In this document: positions 40,198 to 51,969 of the stretch, in pieces
How positions within the stretch are numbered: position 1 is the stretch's first letter
Layout: each line of letters opens with the position of its first letter
DNA from: Hydractinia symbiolongicarpus
Lineage: Eukaryota; Cnidaria; Hydrozoa; Anthoathecata; Hydractiniidae
Assembly: GCF_029227915.1 (NCBI RefSeq)
Contig: NC_079877.1
Coordinates: 36,483,851 to 36,547,850, forward strand
Direction of reading: 5' to 3'
Length of the DNA stretch: 64,000 nucleotides
Made by a program: the position numbers and the translations under genes
Notes under the pieces: model-generated
Told to the model about the DNA's origin: nothing
The model's database searches: none
The model's input: only the letters and a program-made list of their open reading frames with translations

Positions 40198-40557
40198 TGT
40201 GAAAAGATAGTTTAAAAAATCGTTCGGGAAATGAGTTTACTACCTGGGTATTTTCTTTGTATACTTTTGACTATACGGGCCGAGTCCCGGATTTACGGGA
40301 ATTCGCGGATTTTCGTTTGCCAGCGATTAAACTTCTTTTATTCAGCCTCTCATCAAAAATGAAAACATTTTTAAAAACTACAAGTCTCATGCGTTTTAGT
40401 GGTGAAAAAATAATTTAAAAAATCGTTCGGGAAATGAGTTTACTCACAGGGTACTTTCTTTGTATACATTCGACTATACGGGCCGAGTCCGGGATTTACG
40501 GGAATTCGCGGGTTTTTGTTTGCCGGCGATTAAACATCTTTTATTCAGCGTCTCATC

Positions 40558-41563
40558 AAAAATGAAAACATTTTTGAAAACTACAAGTCTCATGCGTTTT
40601 AGTGGTGAAAAGATAATTTAAAAAATTGTTCTGGAAATGAGTTTACTCACAGGGTACTTTCTTTGTATACTTTCGACTATGCGGGCCGAGTCCGGGATTT
40701 ACGGGAATTCGCGGGTTTTTGTTTGCCGGCGATTAAACTTTTTTTATTCAGCGTGTCATCAAAAATGAAAACATTTTTGAAAACTAAAAGTCTCATGCGT
40801 TTTAGTGGTGAAAAGATAATTTAAAAAATCGTTCTGGAAATGAGTTTACTCGCAGGGTACTTTCTTTGTATACTTTTGACTATACGGGCCGAGTCCGGGA
40901 TTTACGGGAAATCGCGTGTTTTCGTTTGCCGGCGATTAAACTTCTTTTATTCAGCGTCTCATTAAAAATGAAAACATTTTTGAAAACTACAAGTCTCATG
41001 CGTTTTAGTTGTGAAAAGATAGTTTAAAAAATCGTTCGGGAAATGAGTTTACTACCTGGGTATTTTCTTTGTATACTTTTGACTATACGGGCCGAGTCCC
41101 GGATTTACGGGAATTCGCGGGTTTTCGTTTGCCAGCGATTAAACTTCTTTTATTCAGCGTCTCGTCAAAAATGAAAACATTTTGGAAAACTACAAGTCTC
41201 ATACGCTTTAGTGGTGAAAAAATAATTTAAAAAATCGTTCGGGAAATGAGTTTACTCCCTGGGTATTTCCTTTGTATAATTTTGACTATACGGGCCGAGT
41301 CCCGGATTTACGGGAATTCGCGGGTGTTCGTTTGCCAGCAATTAAACTTCTTTTATTCAGCGTCTCATCAAAAATGAAAACATTTTTGAAAACTACAAGT
41401 CTCATGCGTTTTAGTGGTGAAAAGATAATTTAAGAAATCGTTCTTGAAATGAGTTTACTCACAGGGTACTTTCTTTGTATATACTCGACTATACGGGCCA
41501 AGCACGGGATTTACGGGAAATCGCGGGTTTTCGTTTGCCGACGATTAATCTTCTTTTATTCAG
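40558..41563 (+). repeat. 13-mer offset (2643 bp) repeat, copy 2
   Basis: Second copy of 37915-38920. It ends at the cytosine of CAGCGTCTC at 41564, where copy 1 reads CAGTGTCTC. Confidence 0.85.
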
Positions 41564-43443
41564 CGTCTCATCAAAAATGAAAATATTTTTGAAAACTACA
41601 AGTCTCATGCGTTTTAGTGGTGAAAAAATAATTTAAAAAATCGTTCGGGAAATGAGTTTACTCACAGGGTACTTTCTTTGTATATTTTTGGCTATACGGG
41701 CCGAGTCCGGGATTTACGGGAATTTGCGGGTTTTCGTTTGCCGGCGATTAAACTTCTTTTATTCAGCGTCTCATCAAAAATGAAAACATTTTTGAAAACT
41801 GCAAGTCTCATGCGTTTTAGTGGTGAAAAGATAATTTAAAAAATCGTTCTGGAAATGAGTTTACTCGCAGGGTACTTTCTTTGTATACTTTCGACTATAC
41901 GGGCCGAGTCCGGGATTTACGGGAAATCGCGGGTTTTCGTTTGCCGGCGATTAAACTTCTTTTATTCAGCGTCTCATCAAAAATGAAAACATTTTTGAAA
42001 ACTACAAGTCTCATGCGTTTTAGTGGTGAAAAGATAATTTAAAAAATCGTTCGGGAAATGAGTTTACTCCCTGGGTTTTTCTTTGTATACTTTTGACTAT
42101 ACGGGCCGAGTCCGGGATTTACGGGAAATCGCGGGTTTTCGTTTGCCGGCGATTAAACTTCTTTTATTCAGCGTCTCATCAAAAATGAAAACATTTTTGA
42201 AAACTACAAGTCTCATGCGTTTTAGTTGTGAAAAGACAGTTTAAAAAATCGTTCGGGAAATGAGTTTACTACCTGGGTATTTTCTTTGTATACTTTTGAC
42301 TATACGGGCCGAGTCCCGGATTTACGGGAATTCGCGGGTTTTCGTTTGCCAGCGATTAAACTTCTTTTATTCAGCGTCTCGTCAAAAATGAAAACATTTT
42401 GGAAAACTACAAGTCTCATACGCTTTAGTGGTGAAAAAATAATTTAAAAAATCGTTCGGGAAATGAGTTTACTCCCTGGGTATTTCCTTTGTATACTTTT
42501 GACTATACGGGCCGAGTCCCGGATTTACGGGAATTCGCGGGTTTTCGTTTGCCAGCAATTAAACTTCTTTTATTCAGCGTCTCATCAAAAATGAAAACAT
42601 TTTTGAAAACTACAAGTCTCATGCGTTTTAGTGGTGAAAAGATAATTTAAGAAATCGTTCTTGAAATGAGTTTACTCACAGGGTACTTTCTTTGTATATA
42701 CTCGACTATACGGGCCAAGCACGGGATTTACGGGAAATCGCGGGTTTTCGTTTGCCGACGATTAATCTTCTTTTATTCAGCGTCTCATCAAAAATGAAAA
42801 TATTTTTGAAAACTACAAGTCTCATGCGTTTTAGTGGTGAAAAAATAATTTAAAAAATCGTTCGGGAAATGAGTTTACTCACAGGGTACTTTCCTTGTAT
42901 ATTTTTGGCTATACGGGCCGAGTCCGGGATTTACGGGAATTTGCGGGTTTTCGTTTGCCGGCGATTAAACTTCTTTTATTCAGCGTCTCATCAAAAATGA
43001 AAACATTTTTGAAAACTACAAGTCTCATGCGTTTTAGTGGTGAAAAGATAATTTAAAAAATCGTTCTGGAAATGAGTTTACTCGCAGGGTACTTTCTTTG
43101 TATACTTTCGACTATACGGGCCGAGTCCGGGATTTACGGGAAATCACGGGTTTTCGTTTGCCGGCGATTAAACTTCTTTTATTCAGCGTCTCATCAAAAA
43201 TGAAAACATTTTTGAAAACTACAAGTCTCATGCGTTTTAGTGGTGAAAAGATAATTTAAAAAATCGTTCGGGAAATGAGTTTACTCCCTGGGTTTTTCTT
43301 TGTATACTTTTGACTATACGGGCCGAGTCCGGGATTTACGGGAAATCGCGGGTTTTCGTTTGCCGGCGATTAAACTTCTTTTATTCAGCGTCTCATCAAA
43401 AATGAAAACATTTTTGAAAACTACAAGTCTCATGCGTTTTAGT
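40964..43443 (+). repeat. Tandem 6-mer duplication (1217 bp period), two copies
   Basis: 40964-42226 matches 42181-43443 at an offset of 1217 bp. Differences noticed are AGATAGTTT/AGACAGTTT (41019/42236), TTGTATAATTT/TTGTATACTTT, GGGTGTTCG/GGGTTTTCG and a few others. The second copy therefore retains some bases closer to 32-34 kb relatives, which suggests partial conversion after duplication. Confidence 0.85.
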
Positions 43444-44676
43444 GGTGAAAAGATAACTTAAAAAATCGTTCGGGAAATGAGTTTACTCCCTGGGTTTTTC
43501 TTTGTATACTTTTGACTATACGGGCCGAGTCCCGGATTTACGGGAATTTGCGGGTTTTCGTTTGCCGGCGATTAAACTTCTTTTATTCAGCGTCTCATCA
43601 AAAATGAAAACATTTTTGAAAACTACAAGTCTCATGCGTTTTAGTGGTGAAAAGATAATTTAAGAAATCGTTCTTGAAATGAGTTTACTCACAGGGTACT
43701 TTCTTTGTATATACTCGACTATACGGGCCAAGCACGGGATTTACGGGAAATCGCGGGTTTTCGTTTGCCGACGATTAATCTTCTTTTATTCAGCGTCTCA
43801 TCAAAAATGAAAATATTTTTGAAAACTACAAGTCTCATGCGTTTTAGTGGTGAAAAAATAATTTAAAAAATCGTTCGGGAAATGAGTTTACTCACAGGGT
43901 ACTTTCCTTGTATATTTTTGGCTATACGGGCCGAGTCCGGGATTTACGGGAATTTGCGGGTTTTCGTTTGCCGGCGATTAAACTTCTTTTATTCAGCGTC
44001 TCATCAAAAATGAAAACATTTTTGAAAACTACAAGTCTCATGCGTTTTAGTGGTGAAAAGATAATTTAAAAAATCGTTCTGGAAATGAGTTTACTCGCAG
44101 GGTACTTTCTTTGTATACTTTCGACTATACGGGCCGAGTCCGGGATTTACGGGAAATCACGGGTTTTCGTTTGCCGGCGATTAAACTTCTTTTATTCAGC
44201 GTCTCATCAAAAATGAAAACATTTTTGAAAACTACAAGTCTCATGCGTTTTAGTGGTGAAAAGATAATTTAAAAAATCGTTCGGGAAATGAGTTTACTCC
44301 CTGGGTTTTTCTTTGTATACTTTTGACTATACGGGCCGAGTCCGGGATTTACGGGAAATCGCGGGTTTTCGTTTGCCGGCGATTAAACTTCTTTTATTCA
44401 GCGTCTCATCAAAAATGAAAACATTTTTGAAAACTACAAGTCTCATGCGTTTTAGTGGTGAAAAGATAACTTAAAAAATCGTTCGGGAAATGAGTTTACT
44501 CCCTGGGTTTTTCTTTGTATACTTTTGACTATACGGGCCGAGTCCCGGATTTACGGGAATTTGCGGGTTTTCGTTTGCCGGCGATTAAACTTCTTTTATT
44601 CAGCGTCTCATCAAAAATGAAAACATTTTTGAAAACTACAAGTCTCATGCGTTTTAGTGGTGAAAAGATAATTTAA
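42558..44676 (+). repeat. Tandem 5-mer duplication (1013 bp period), two copies, no difference seen
   Basis: 42558-43663 matches 43571-44676 at an offset of 1013 bp. I found no mismatch over about 1.1 kb. Shared rare markers are TTTCCTTGTATATTTTTGGC, AAATCACGGG and AGATAACTTAAAA (43457 and 44470). It overlaps the preceding 6-mer duplication, so the events are nested. Confidence 0.88.
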
Positions 44677-45052
44677 AAAATCGTTCGGGAAATGAGTTTA
44701 CTCCCTGGGTTTTTCTTTGTATACTTTTGACTATACGGGCCGAGTCCGGGATTTACGGGAAATCGCGGGTTTTCGTTTGCCGGCGATTAAACTTCTTTTA
44801 TTCAGCGTCTCATCAAAAATGAAAACATTTTTGAAAACTACAAGTCTCATGCGTTTTAGTGGTGAAAAGATAACTTAAAAAATCGTTCGGGAAATGAGTT
44901 TACTCCCTGGGTTTTTCTTTGTATACTTTTGACTATACGGGCCGAGTCCCGGATTTACGGGAATTTGCGGGTTTTCGTTTGCCGGCGATTAAACTTCTTT
45001 TATTCAGCGTCTCATCAAAAATGAAAACATTTTTGAAAACTACAAGTCTCAT
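44160..45052 (+). repeat. Tandem dimer duplication (404 bp period)
   Basis: 44160-44648 matches 44564-45052 at a 404-bp offset, with the AGATAACTTAAAA marker at 44470 and 44874. No mismatch was seen. With the two flanking events this gives a cascade of 6-mer, 5-mer and 2-mer duplications within 4 kb. Confidence 0.85.
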
Positions 45053-46930
45053 ACGCTTTAGTGGTGAAAAAATAATTTAAAAAATCGTTCGGGAAATGAG
45101 TTTACTCCCTGGGTATTTTCTTTGTATACTTTTGACTATACGGGCCGAGTCCCGGATTTACGGGAATTCGCGGGTTTTCGTTTGCCAGCGATTAAACTTC
45201 TTTTATTCAGCGTCTCATCAAAAATGAAAACATTTTTGAAAACTACAAGTCTCATGAGTTTTAGTGGTGAAAAGATAATTTAAAAAATCGTTCTTGAAAT
45301 GAGTTTACTCACAGGGTACTTTCTTTGTATATACTCGACTATACGGACCAAGCACGGGATTTACGGGAAATCGCGGGTTTTCGTTTGCCGACGATTAAAC
45401 TTCTTTTATTCAGCGTCTCATCAAAAATGAAAACATTTTTGAAAACTACAAGTCTCATGCGTTTTAGTGGTGAAAAAATAATTTAAAAAATCGTTCGGGA
45501 AATGAGTTTACTCACAGGGTACTTTCTTTGTATACATTCGACTATACGGGCCGAGTCCGGGATTTACTGGAATTCGCAGGTTTTTGTTTGCCGGCGATTA
45601 AACTTCTTTTATTCAGCGTCTCATCAAAAATGAAAACATTTTTGAAAACTACAAGTCTCATGCGTTTTAGTGGTGAAAAGATAATTTAAAAAATCGTTCT
45701 TGAAATGAGTTTACTCACAGGGTACTTTCTTTGTATATACTCGACTATACGGGCCAAGCACGGGATTTACGGGAATTCGCGGGTTTTTGTTTGCCGGCGA
45801 TTAAACTTCTTTTATTCAGCGTCTCATCAAAAATGAAAACATTTTTGAAAACTACAAGTCTCATGCGTTTTAGTGGTGAAAGATAATTTTAAAAATTGTT
45901 CTGGAAATGAGTTTACTCCCTGAGTACTTTCTTTGTATACTTTTGACTATACGAGCCGAGTCCGAGATTTACGGGAAATCGCGAGTTTTCGTTTGCCAGC
46001 GATTAAACTTCTTTTATTCAGCGTCTCATCAAAAATGAAAACATTTTTGAAAACTACAAGTCTCATGCGTTTTAGTGGTGAAAAGATAAATTAAAAAATC
46101 TTTCTGGAAATGAGTTTACTCACAGGGTACTTTCTTTGTATATATTCGACTATACGGGCCAAGCCCGGGATTTACGGGAAATCGCGCGTTTTCGTTTGCC
46201 GGCGATTAAACTTCTTTTATTCAGCGTCCCATCAAAAATTAAAACATTTTTGAAAACTACAAGTCTCATGCGTTTTAGTGGTGAAAAAATAATTTAAAAA
46301 ATCGTTCGGGAAATGAGTTTACTCCCTGGGTAGTTTCTTTGTATACTTTTGACTATACGGGCCGAGTCCGGGATTTACGGGAAATCGCGGGTTTTCGTTT
46401 GCCAGCGATTAAACTTCTTTTATTCCGCGTCTCATCAAAAATGAGAACATTTTTGAAAACTACAAGTCTCATGCGTTTTAGTGGTGAAAAGATAATTTAA
46501 AAAATCGTTCTGGAAATGAGTTTACTCACAGGGTACTTTCTTTGTATATATTTGACTATACGGGCCAAGCCCGGGATTTACGGGAAATCGCGCGTTTTCG
46601 TTTGCCGGCGATTAAACTTCTTTTATTCAGCGTCCCATCAAAAATTAAAACATTTTTAAAAACTACAAGTCTCATGCGCTTTAGTGGTGAAAAGATAATT
46701 TAAAAAATCGTTCGGGAAATGAGTTTACTCCCTGGGTATTTTCTTTGTATACTTTTGACTAAACGGGCCGAGTCCCGGATTTACGGGAATCGCGGATTTT
46801 CGTTTGCCAGCGTTTAAACTTCTTTTATTCAGCGTCTCATCAAAAATGAAAACATTTTTGAAAACTACAAGTCTCATGCGTTTTAGTGGTTAAAAGATAA
46901 TTTAAAAAATCGTTCTGGAAATGAGTTTAC
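44966..46930 (+). repeat. Dispersed third copy of the right end of the 26-mer unit
   Basis: This stretch follows about 20406-22371 at an offset of 24561 bp, falling to 24560 after one A is lost near 45890 (AGTGGTGAAAGATAA). Shared markers are CTCATGAGTTTTAG, AATTCGCAGG, AGATAATTTTAAAAATTG, AGATAAATTAAAAAATCTTTC, AAAATGAGAACATT and GACTAAACGGG. More substitutions are visible than between the two tandem copies, so this copy separated earlier. The ends are approximate. Confidence 0.8.
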
Positions 46931-47417
46931 TCACAGGGTAATTTCTTTGTATATATTTGACTATACGGGCCAAGCCCGGGATTTACGGGAAATCGCGCGT
47001 TTTCGTTTGCCGGCGATTAAACTTCTTTTATTCAGCGTCCCATCAAAAATTAAAACATTTTTAAAAACTACAAGTCTCATGCGCTTTAGTGGTGAAAAGA
47101 TAATTTAAAAAATCGTTCGGGAAATGAGTTTACTCCCTGGGTATTTTCTTTGTATACTTTTGACTAAACGGGCCGAGTCCCGGATTTACGGGAATCGCGG
47201 ATTTTCGTTTGCCAGCGATTAAACTTCTTTTATTCAGCGTCTCATCAAAAATGAAAACATTTTTGAAAACTACAAGTCTCATGCGTTTTAGTGGTGAAAA
47301 GATAATTTAAAAAATCGTTCAGGAAATGAGTTTACTCGCAGGGCACTTTCTTTGTATACTTTCGACTATACGGGCCGAGTCCGGGATTTAAGGGAATTCG
47401 CGGGTTTTCGTTTGCCG
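46931..47417 (+). repeat. Satellite monomers, partial dimer duplication
   Basis: The CTCATGCGCTTTAG unit near 46676 recurs near 47081, a 405-bp (two-monomer) duplication that reaches back into the preceding block. A GCAGGGCACTTTC variant follows near 47337. No gene is present. Confidence 0.7.
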
Positions 47418-49343
47418 GCGATTAAACTTCTTTTATTCAGCGTCTCATCAAAAATGAAAACATTTTTGAAAACTACAAGTCTCATGCGTTTTAGGCGTGA
47501 AAAGATAATTTAAAAAATCGTTCTTGAAATGAGTTTTCTCACAGGGTACTTTCTTTGTATATACTCGACTATACGGGCCAAGCACGGGATTTACGGGAAA
47601 TCGCGGGTTTTCGTTTGCCGGCGATTAAACTTCTTTTATTCAGCGTCTCATCAAAAATGAAAACATTTTTGAAAACTACAAGTCTCATGCGTTTTAGTGG
47701 TGAAAAAATAATTTAAAAAATCGTTCGGGAAATGAGTTTACTCACAGGGTACTTTCTTTGTATACTTTTGACTATACGGGCCGAGTCCGGGATTTACGGG
47801 AAATCGCAGGTTTTCGTTTGACGGCGATTAAACATCTTTTATTCAGCGTCTCATCAAAAATGAAAACATTTTTGAAAACTACAAGTCTCATACGCTTTAG
47901 TGGTGAAAAAATAATTTAAAAAATCGTTCGGGAAATGAGTTTACTCCCTGGGTATTTTCTTTGTATACTTTTGACTATACGGGCCGAGTCCCGGATTTAC
48001 GGGAATTCGCGGGTTTTCGTTTGCCAGCGATTAAACTTCTTTTATTCAGCGTCTCATCAAAAATGAAAACATTTTTGAAAACTACAAGTCTCATGCGTTT
48101 TAGGCGTGAAAAGATAATTTAAAAAAACGTTCTGGAAATGAGTTTACTCGCAGGGTATTTTCTTTGTATACTTTTGACTAAACGGGCCGAGTCCCGGATT
48201 TACGGGAATCGCGGATTTTCGTTTGCCATCGATTAAACTTCTTTTATTCAGCGTCTCATCAAAAGTGAAAACATTTTTGAAAACTACAAGTCTCATGCGT
48301 TTTAGTGGTGAAAAGATAATTTAAAAAATCGTTCAGGAAATGAGTTTACTCCCTAGATACTTTCTTTGTATACTTTTGGCTATACGGGCCGAGTCCGGGA
48401 TTTAAGGGAATTCGCGGGTTTTCGTTTGCCGGCGATTAAACTTCTTTTATTCAGCGTCTCATCAAAAATGAAAACATTTTTGAAAACTACAGGTCTCATG
48501 CGTTTTAGTGGTGAAAAGATAATTTAAAAAAACGTTCTGGAAATGAGTTTACTCGCAGGGTACTTTCTTTGTATACTTTCGACTATACGGGCCGAGTCCC
48601 GGATTTACGGGAATTCGCGGGTTTTCGTTTGCCAGCGATTAAACTTCTTTTATTCAGCGTCTCATCAAAAATGAAAACATTTTTGAAAACTACAAGTCTC
48701 ATGCGTTTTAGGCGTGAAAAGATAATTTAAAAAATCGTTCTTGAAATGAGTTTTCTCACAGGGTACTTTCTTTGTATATACTCGACTATACGGGCCAAGC
48801 ACGGGATTTACGGGAAATCGCGGGTTTTCGTTTGCCGGCGATTAAACTTCTTTTATTCAGCGTCCCATCAAAAATGAAAACATTTTTGAAAACTACAAGT
48901 CTCATGCGTTTTAGTGGTGAAAAAATAATTTAAAAAATCGTTCGGGAAATGAGTTTACTCACAGGGTACTTTCTTTGTATACATTCGACTATACGGGCCG
49001 AGTCCGGGATTTACGGGAAATCGCGGGTTTTCGTTTGACGGCGATTAAACATCTTTTATTCAGCGTCTCATCAAAAATGAAAACATTTTTGAAAACTACA
49101 AGTCTCATACGCTTTAGTGGTGAAAAAATAATTTAAAAAATCGTTCGGGAAATGAGTTTACTCCCTGGGTATTTTCTTTGTATACTTTTGACTATACGGG
49201 CCGAGTCCCGGATTTACGGGAATTCGCGGGTTTTCGTTTGACAGCGATTAAACTTCTTTTATTCAGCGTCTCATCAAAAATGAAAACATTTTTGAAAACT
49301 ACAAGTCTCATGCGTTTTAGGCGTGAAAAGATAATTTAAAAAA
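47418..49343 (+). repeat. 6-mer offset (1217 bp) repeat pair
   Basis: 47418-48126 matches 48635-49343 at a 1217-bp offset, sharing the TTTTAGGCGTG units, GAGTTTTCTCACAGG and the rare TTTGACGGCGATT variant (47821 and 49038). Several substitutions separate the copies. Between them are CCCTAGATAC and AGGTCTCATG units related to 27.6-27.9 kb. Confidence 0.75.
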
Positions 49344-51969
49344 TCGTTCTTGAAATGAGTTTACTCACAGGGTACTTTCTTTGTATATACTCGACTATAC
49401 GGGCCAAGCACGGGATTTACGGGAAATCGCGGGTTTTCGTTTGCCGGCGATTAAACTTCTTTTATTCAGCGTCTCATCAAAAATGAAAACATTTTTGAAA
49501 ACTACAAATCTCATGCGTTTTAGTGTTGAAAAAATAATTTAAAAAATCGTTCGGAAAATGAGTTTACTCACAGGGTACTTTCTTTGTATACATTCGACTA
49601 TACGGGCCGAGTCCGAGATTTACGGGAATTCGCGGGTTTTTGTTTGCCGGCGATTAAACTTCTTTTATTCAGCGTCTCATCAAAAATGAAAACATTTTTG
49701 AAAACTACAAGTCTCATGCGTTTTAGTGGTGAAAAGATAATTTAAAAAATCGTTCTTCAAATGAGTTTACTCACAGGGTACTTTCTTTGTATATACTCGA
49801 CTATACGGGCCAAGCACGGGATTTACGGGAATTCGCGGGTTTTTGTTTGCCGGCGATTAAACTTCTTTTATTCAGCGTCTCATCAAAAATGAAAACATTT
49901 TTGAAAACTACAAGTCTCATGCGTTTTAGTGGTGAAAAAATAATTTAAAAAATCGTTCGGGAAATGAGTTTACTCCCTGGGTATTTTCTTTGTACACTTT
50001 TGACTAAACGGGCCGAGTCCCGGATTTACGGGAATCGCGGATTTTTGTTTGCCAGCGATTAAACTTCTTTTATTCAGCGTCTCATTAAAAATGAAAACAT
50101 TTTTGAAAACTAAAAGTCTCATGCGTTTTAGTGGTGAAAAAATAATTTAAAAAATCGTTCGGGAAATGAGTTTACTCACAGGGTACTTTCTTTGTATACA
50201 TTCGACTATACGGGCCGAGTCCGGGATTTACGGGAATTCGGGGGTTTTTGTTTGCCGGCGATTAAACTTCTTTTATTCAGCGTCTCATCAAAAATGAAAA
50301 CATTTTTGAAAACTACAAGTCTCATGCGTTTTGGTGGTGAAAAGATAATTTAAAAAATCGTTCTTGAAATGAGTTTACTCACAGGGTACTTTCTTTGTAT
50401 ATACTCGACTATACGGGCCAAGCACGGGATTTACGGGAAATCTCGGGTTTTCGTTTGCCGGCGATTAAACTTCTTTTATTCAGCGTCTCATCAAAAATGA
50501 AAACATTTTTGAAAACTAAAAGTCTCATGCGTTTTAGTGGTGAAAAGATAATTTAAAAAATCGTTCGGGAAATGAGTTTACTCCCTGGGTATTTTCTTTG
50601 TATACTTTTGTCTATACGGGCCGAGTCCGGGATTTACGGGAATTCGCGGGTTTTCGTTTGCCGGCGATTAAACTTCTTTTATTCAGCGTCTCATCAAAAA
50701 TGAAAACATTTTTGAAAACTACAAGTCTCATGCGTTTTAGTGGTGAAAAGATAATTTAAAAAAACGTTCTGGAAATGAGTTTACTCGCAGGGTACTTTCT
50801 TTGTATACTTTCGACTATACGGGTCGAGACCGGGATTTACGGGAAATCGCGGGTTTTCGTTTGCCGGCGATTAAACTTCTTTTATTCAGCGTCTCATCAA
50901 AAATGAAAACATTTTTGAAAACTACAAGTCTCATACGCTTTAGTGGTGAAAAAATAATTTAAAAAATCGTTCGGGATATGAGTTTACTCCCTGGGTATTT
51001 TCTTTGTATACTTTTGACTATACGGGCCGAGTCCCGGATTTACGGGAATTCGCGGGTTTTCGTTTGCCAGCGATTAAACTTCTTTTATTCAGCGTCTCAT
51101 CAAAAATGAAAACATTTTTGAAAACTACAAGTCTCATGCGTTTTAGGCGTGAAAAGATAATTTAAAAAATCGTTCTTGAAATGAGTTTTCTCACAGGGTA
51201 CTTTCTTTGTATATACTCGACTATACGGGCCAAGCACGGGATTTACGGGAAATCGCGGGTTTTCGTTTGCCGGCGATTAAACTTCTTTTATTCAGCGTCT
51301 TATCAAAAATGAAAACATTTTTGAAAACTACAAGTCTCATGCGTTTTAGTGGTGAAAAAATAATTTAAAAAATCGTTCGGGAAATGAGTTTACTCACAGG
51401 GTACTTTCTTTGTATACATTCGACTATACGGGCCGAGTCCGGGATTTACGGGAAATCGCGGGTTTTCGTTTGCCGGCGATTAAACATCTTTTATTCAGCG
51501 TCTCATCAAAAATGAAAACATTTTTGAAAACTACAAGTCTCATACGCTTTAGTGGTGAAAAAATAATTTAAAAAATCGTTCGGGAAATGAGTTTACTCCC
51601 TGGGTATTTTCTTTGTATACTTTTGACTATACGGGCCGAGTCCCGGATTTACGGGAATTCGCGGGTTTTCGTTTGCCAGCGATTAAACTTCTTTTATTCA
51701 GGGTCTCATCAAAAATGAAAACACTTTTGAAAACTACAAGTCTCATGCGTTTTAGGCGTGAAAAGATAATTTAAAAAATCGTTCTTGAAATGAGTTTACT
51801 CACAGGGAACTTTCTTTGTATATACTCGACTATACGGGCCAAGCACGGGATTTACGGGAAATCGCGGGTTTTCGTTTGCCGGCGATTAAACTTCTTTTAT
51901 TCAGCGTCTCATCAAAAATGAAAACATTTTTAAAAACTACAAATCTCATGCGTTTTAGTGTTGAAAAAG
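49344..51969 (+). repeat. Mosaic satellite segment with distant copies
   Basis: About thirteen monomers. Roughly 50250-51701 recurs at about 56742-58193 (offset 6492 bp, 32 monomers), with the GGGTCGAGACC marker at 50824 and 57316. The part around 49551 (TCGGAAAATGAG) recurs 5681 bp downstream near 55232 (28 monomers). Every stretch therefore has a near-identical relative nearby. No gene is present. Confidence 0.8.
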
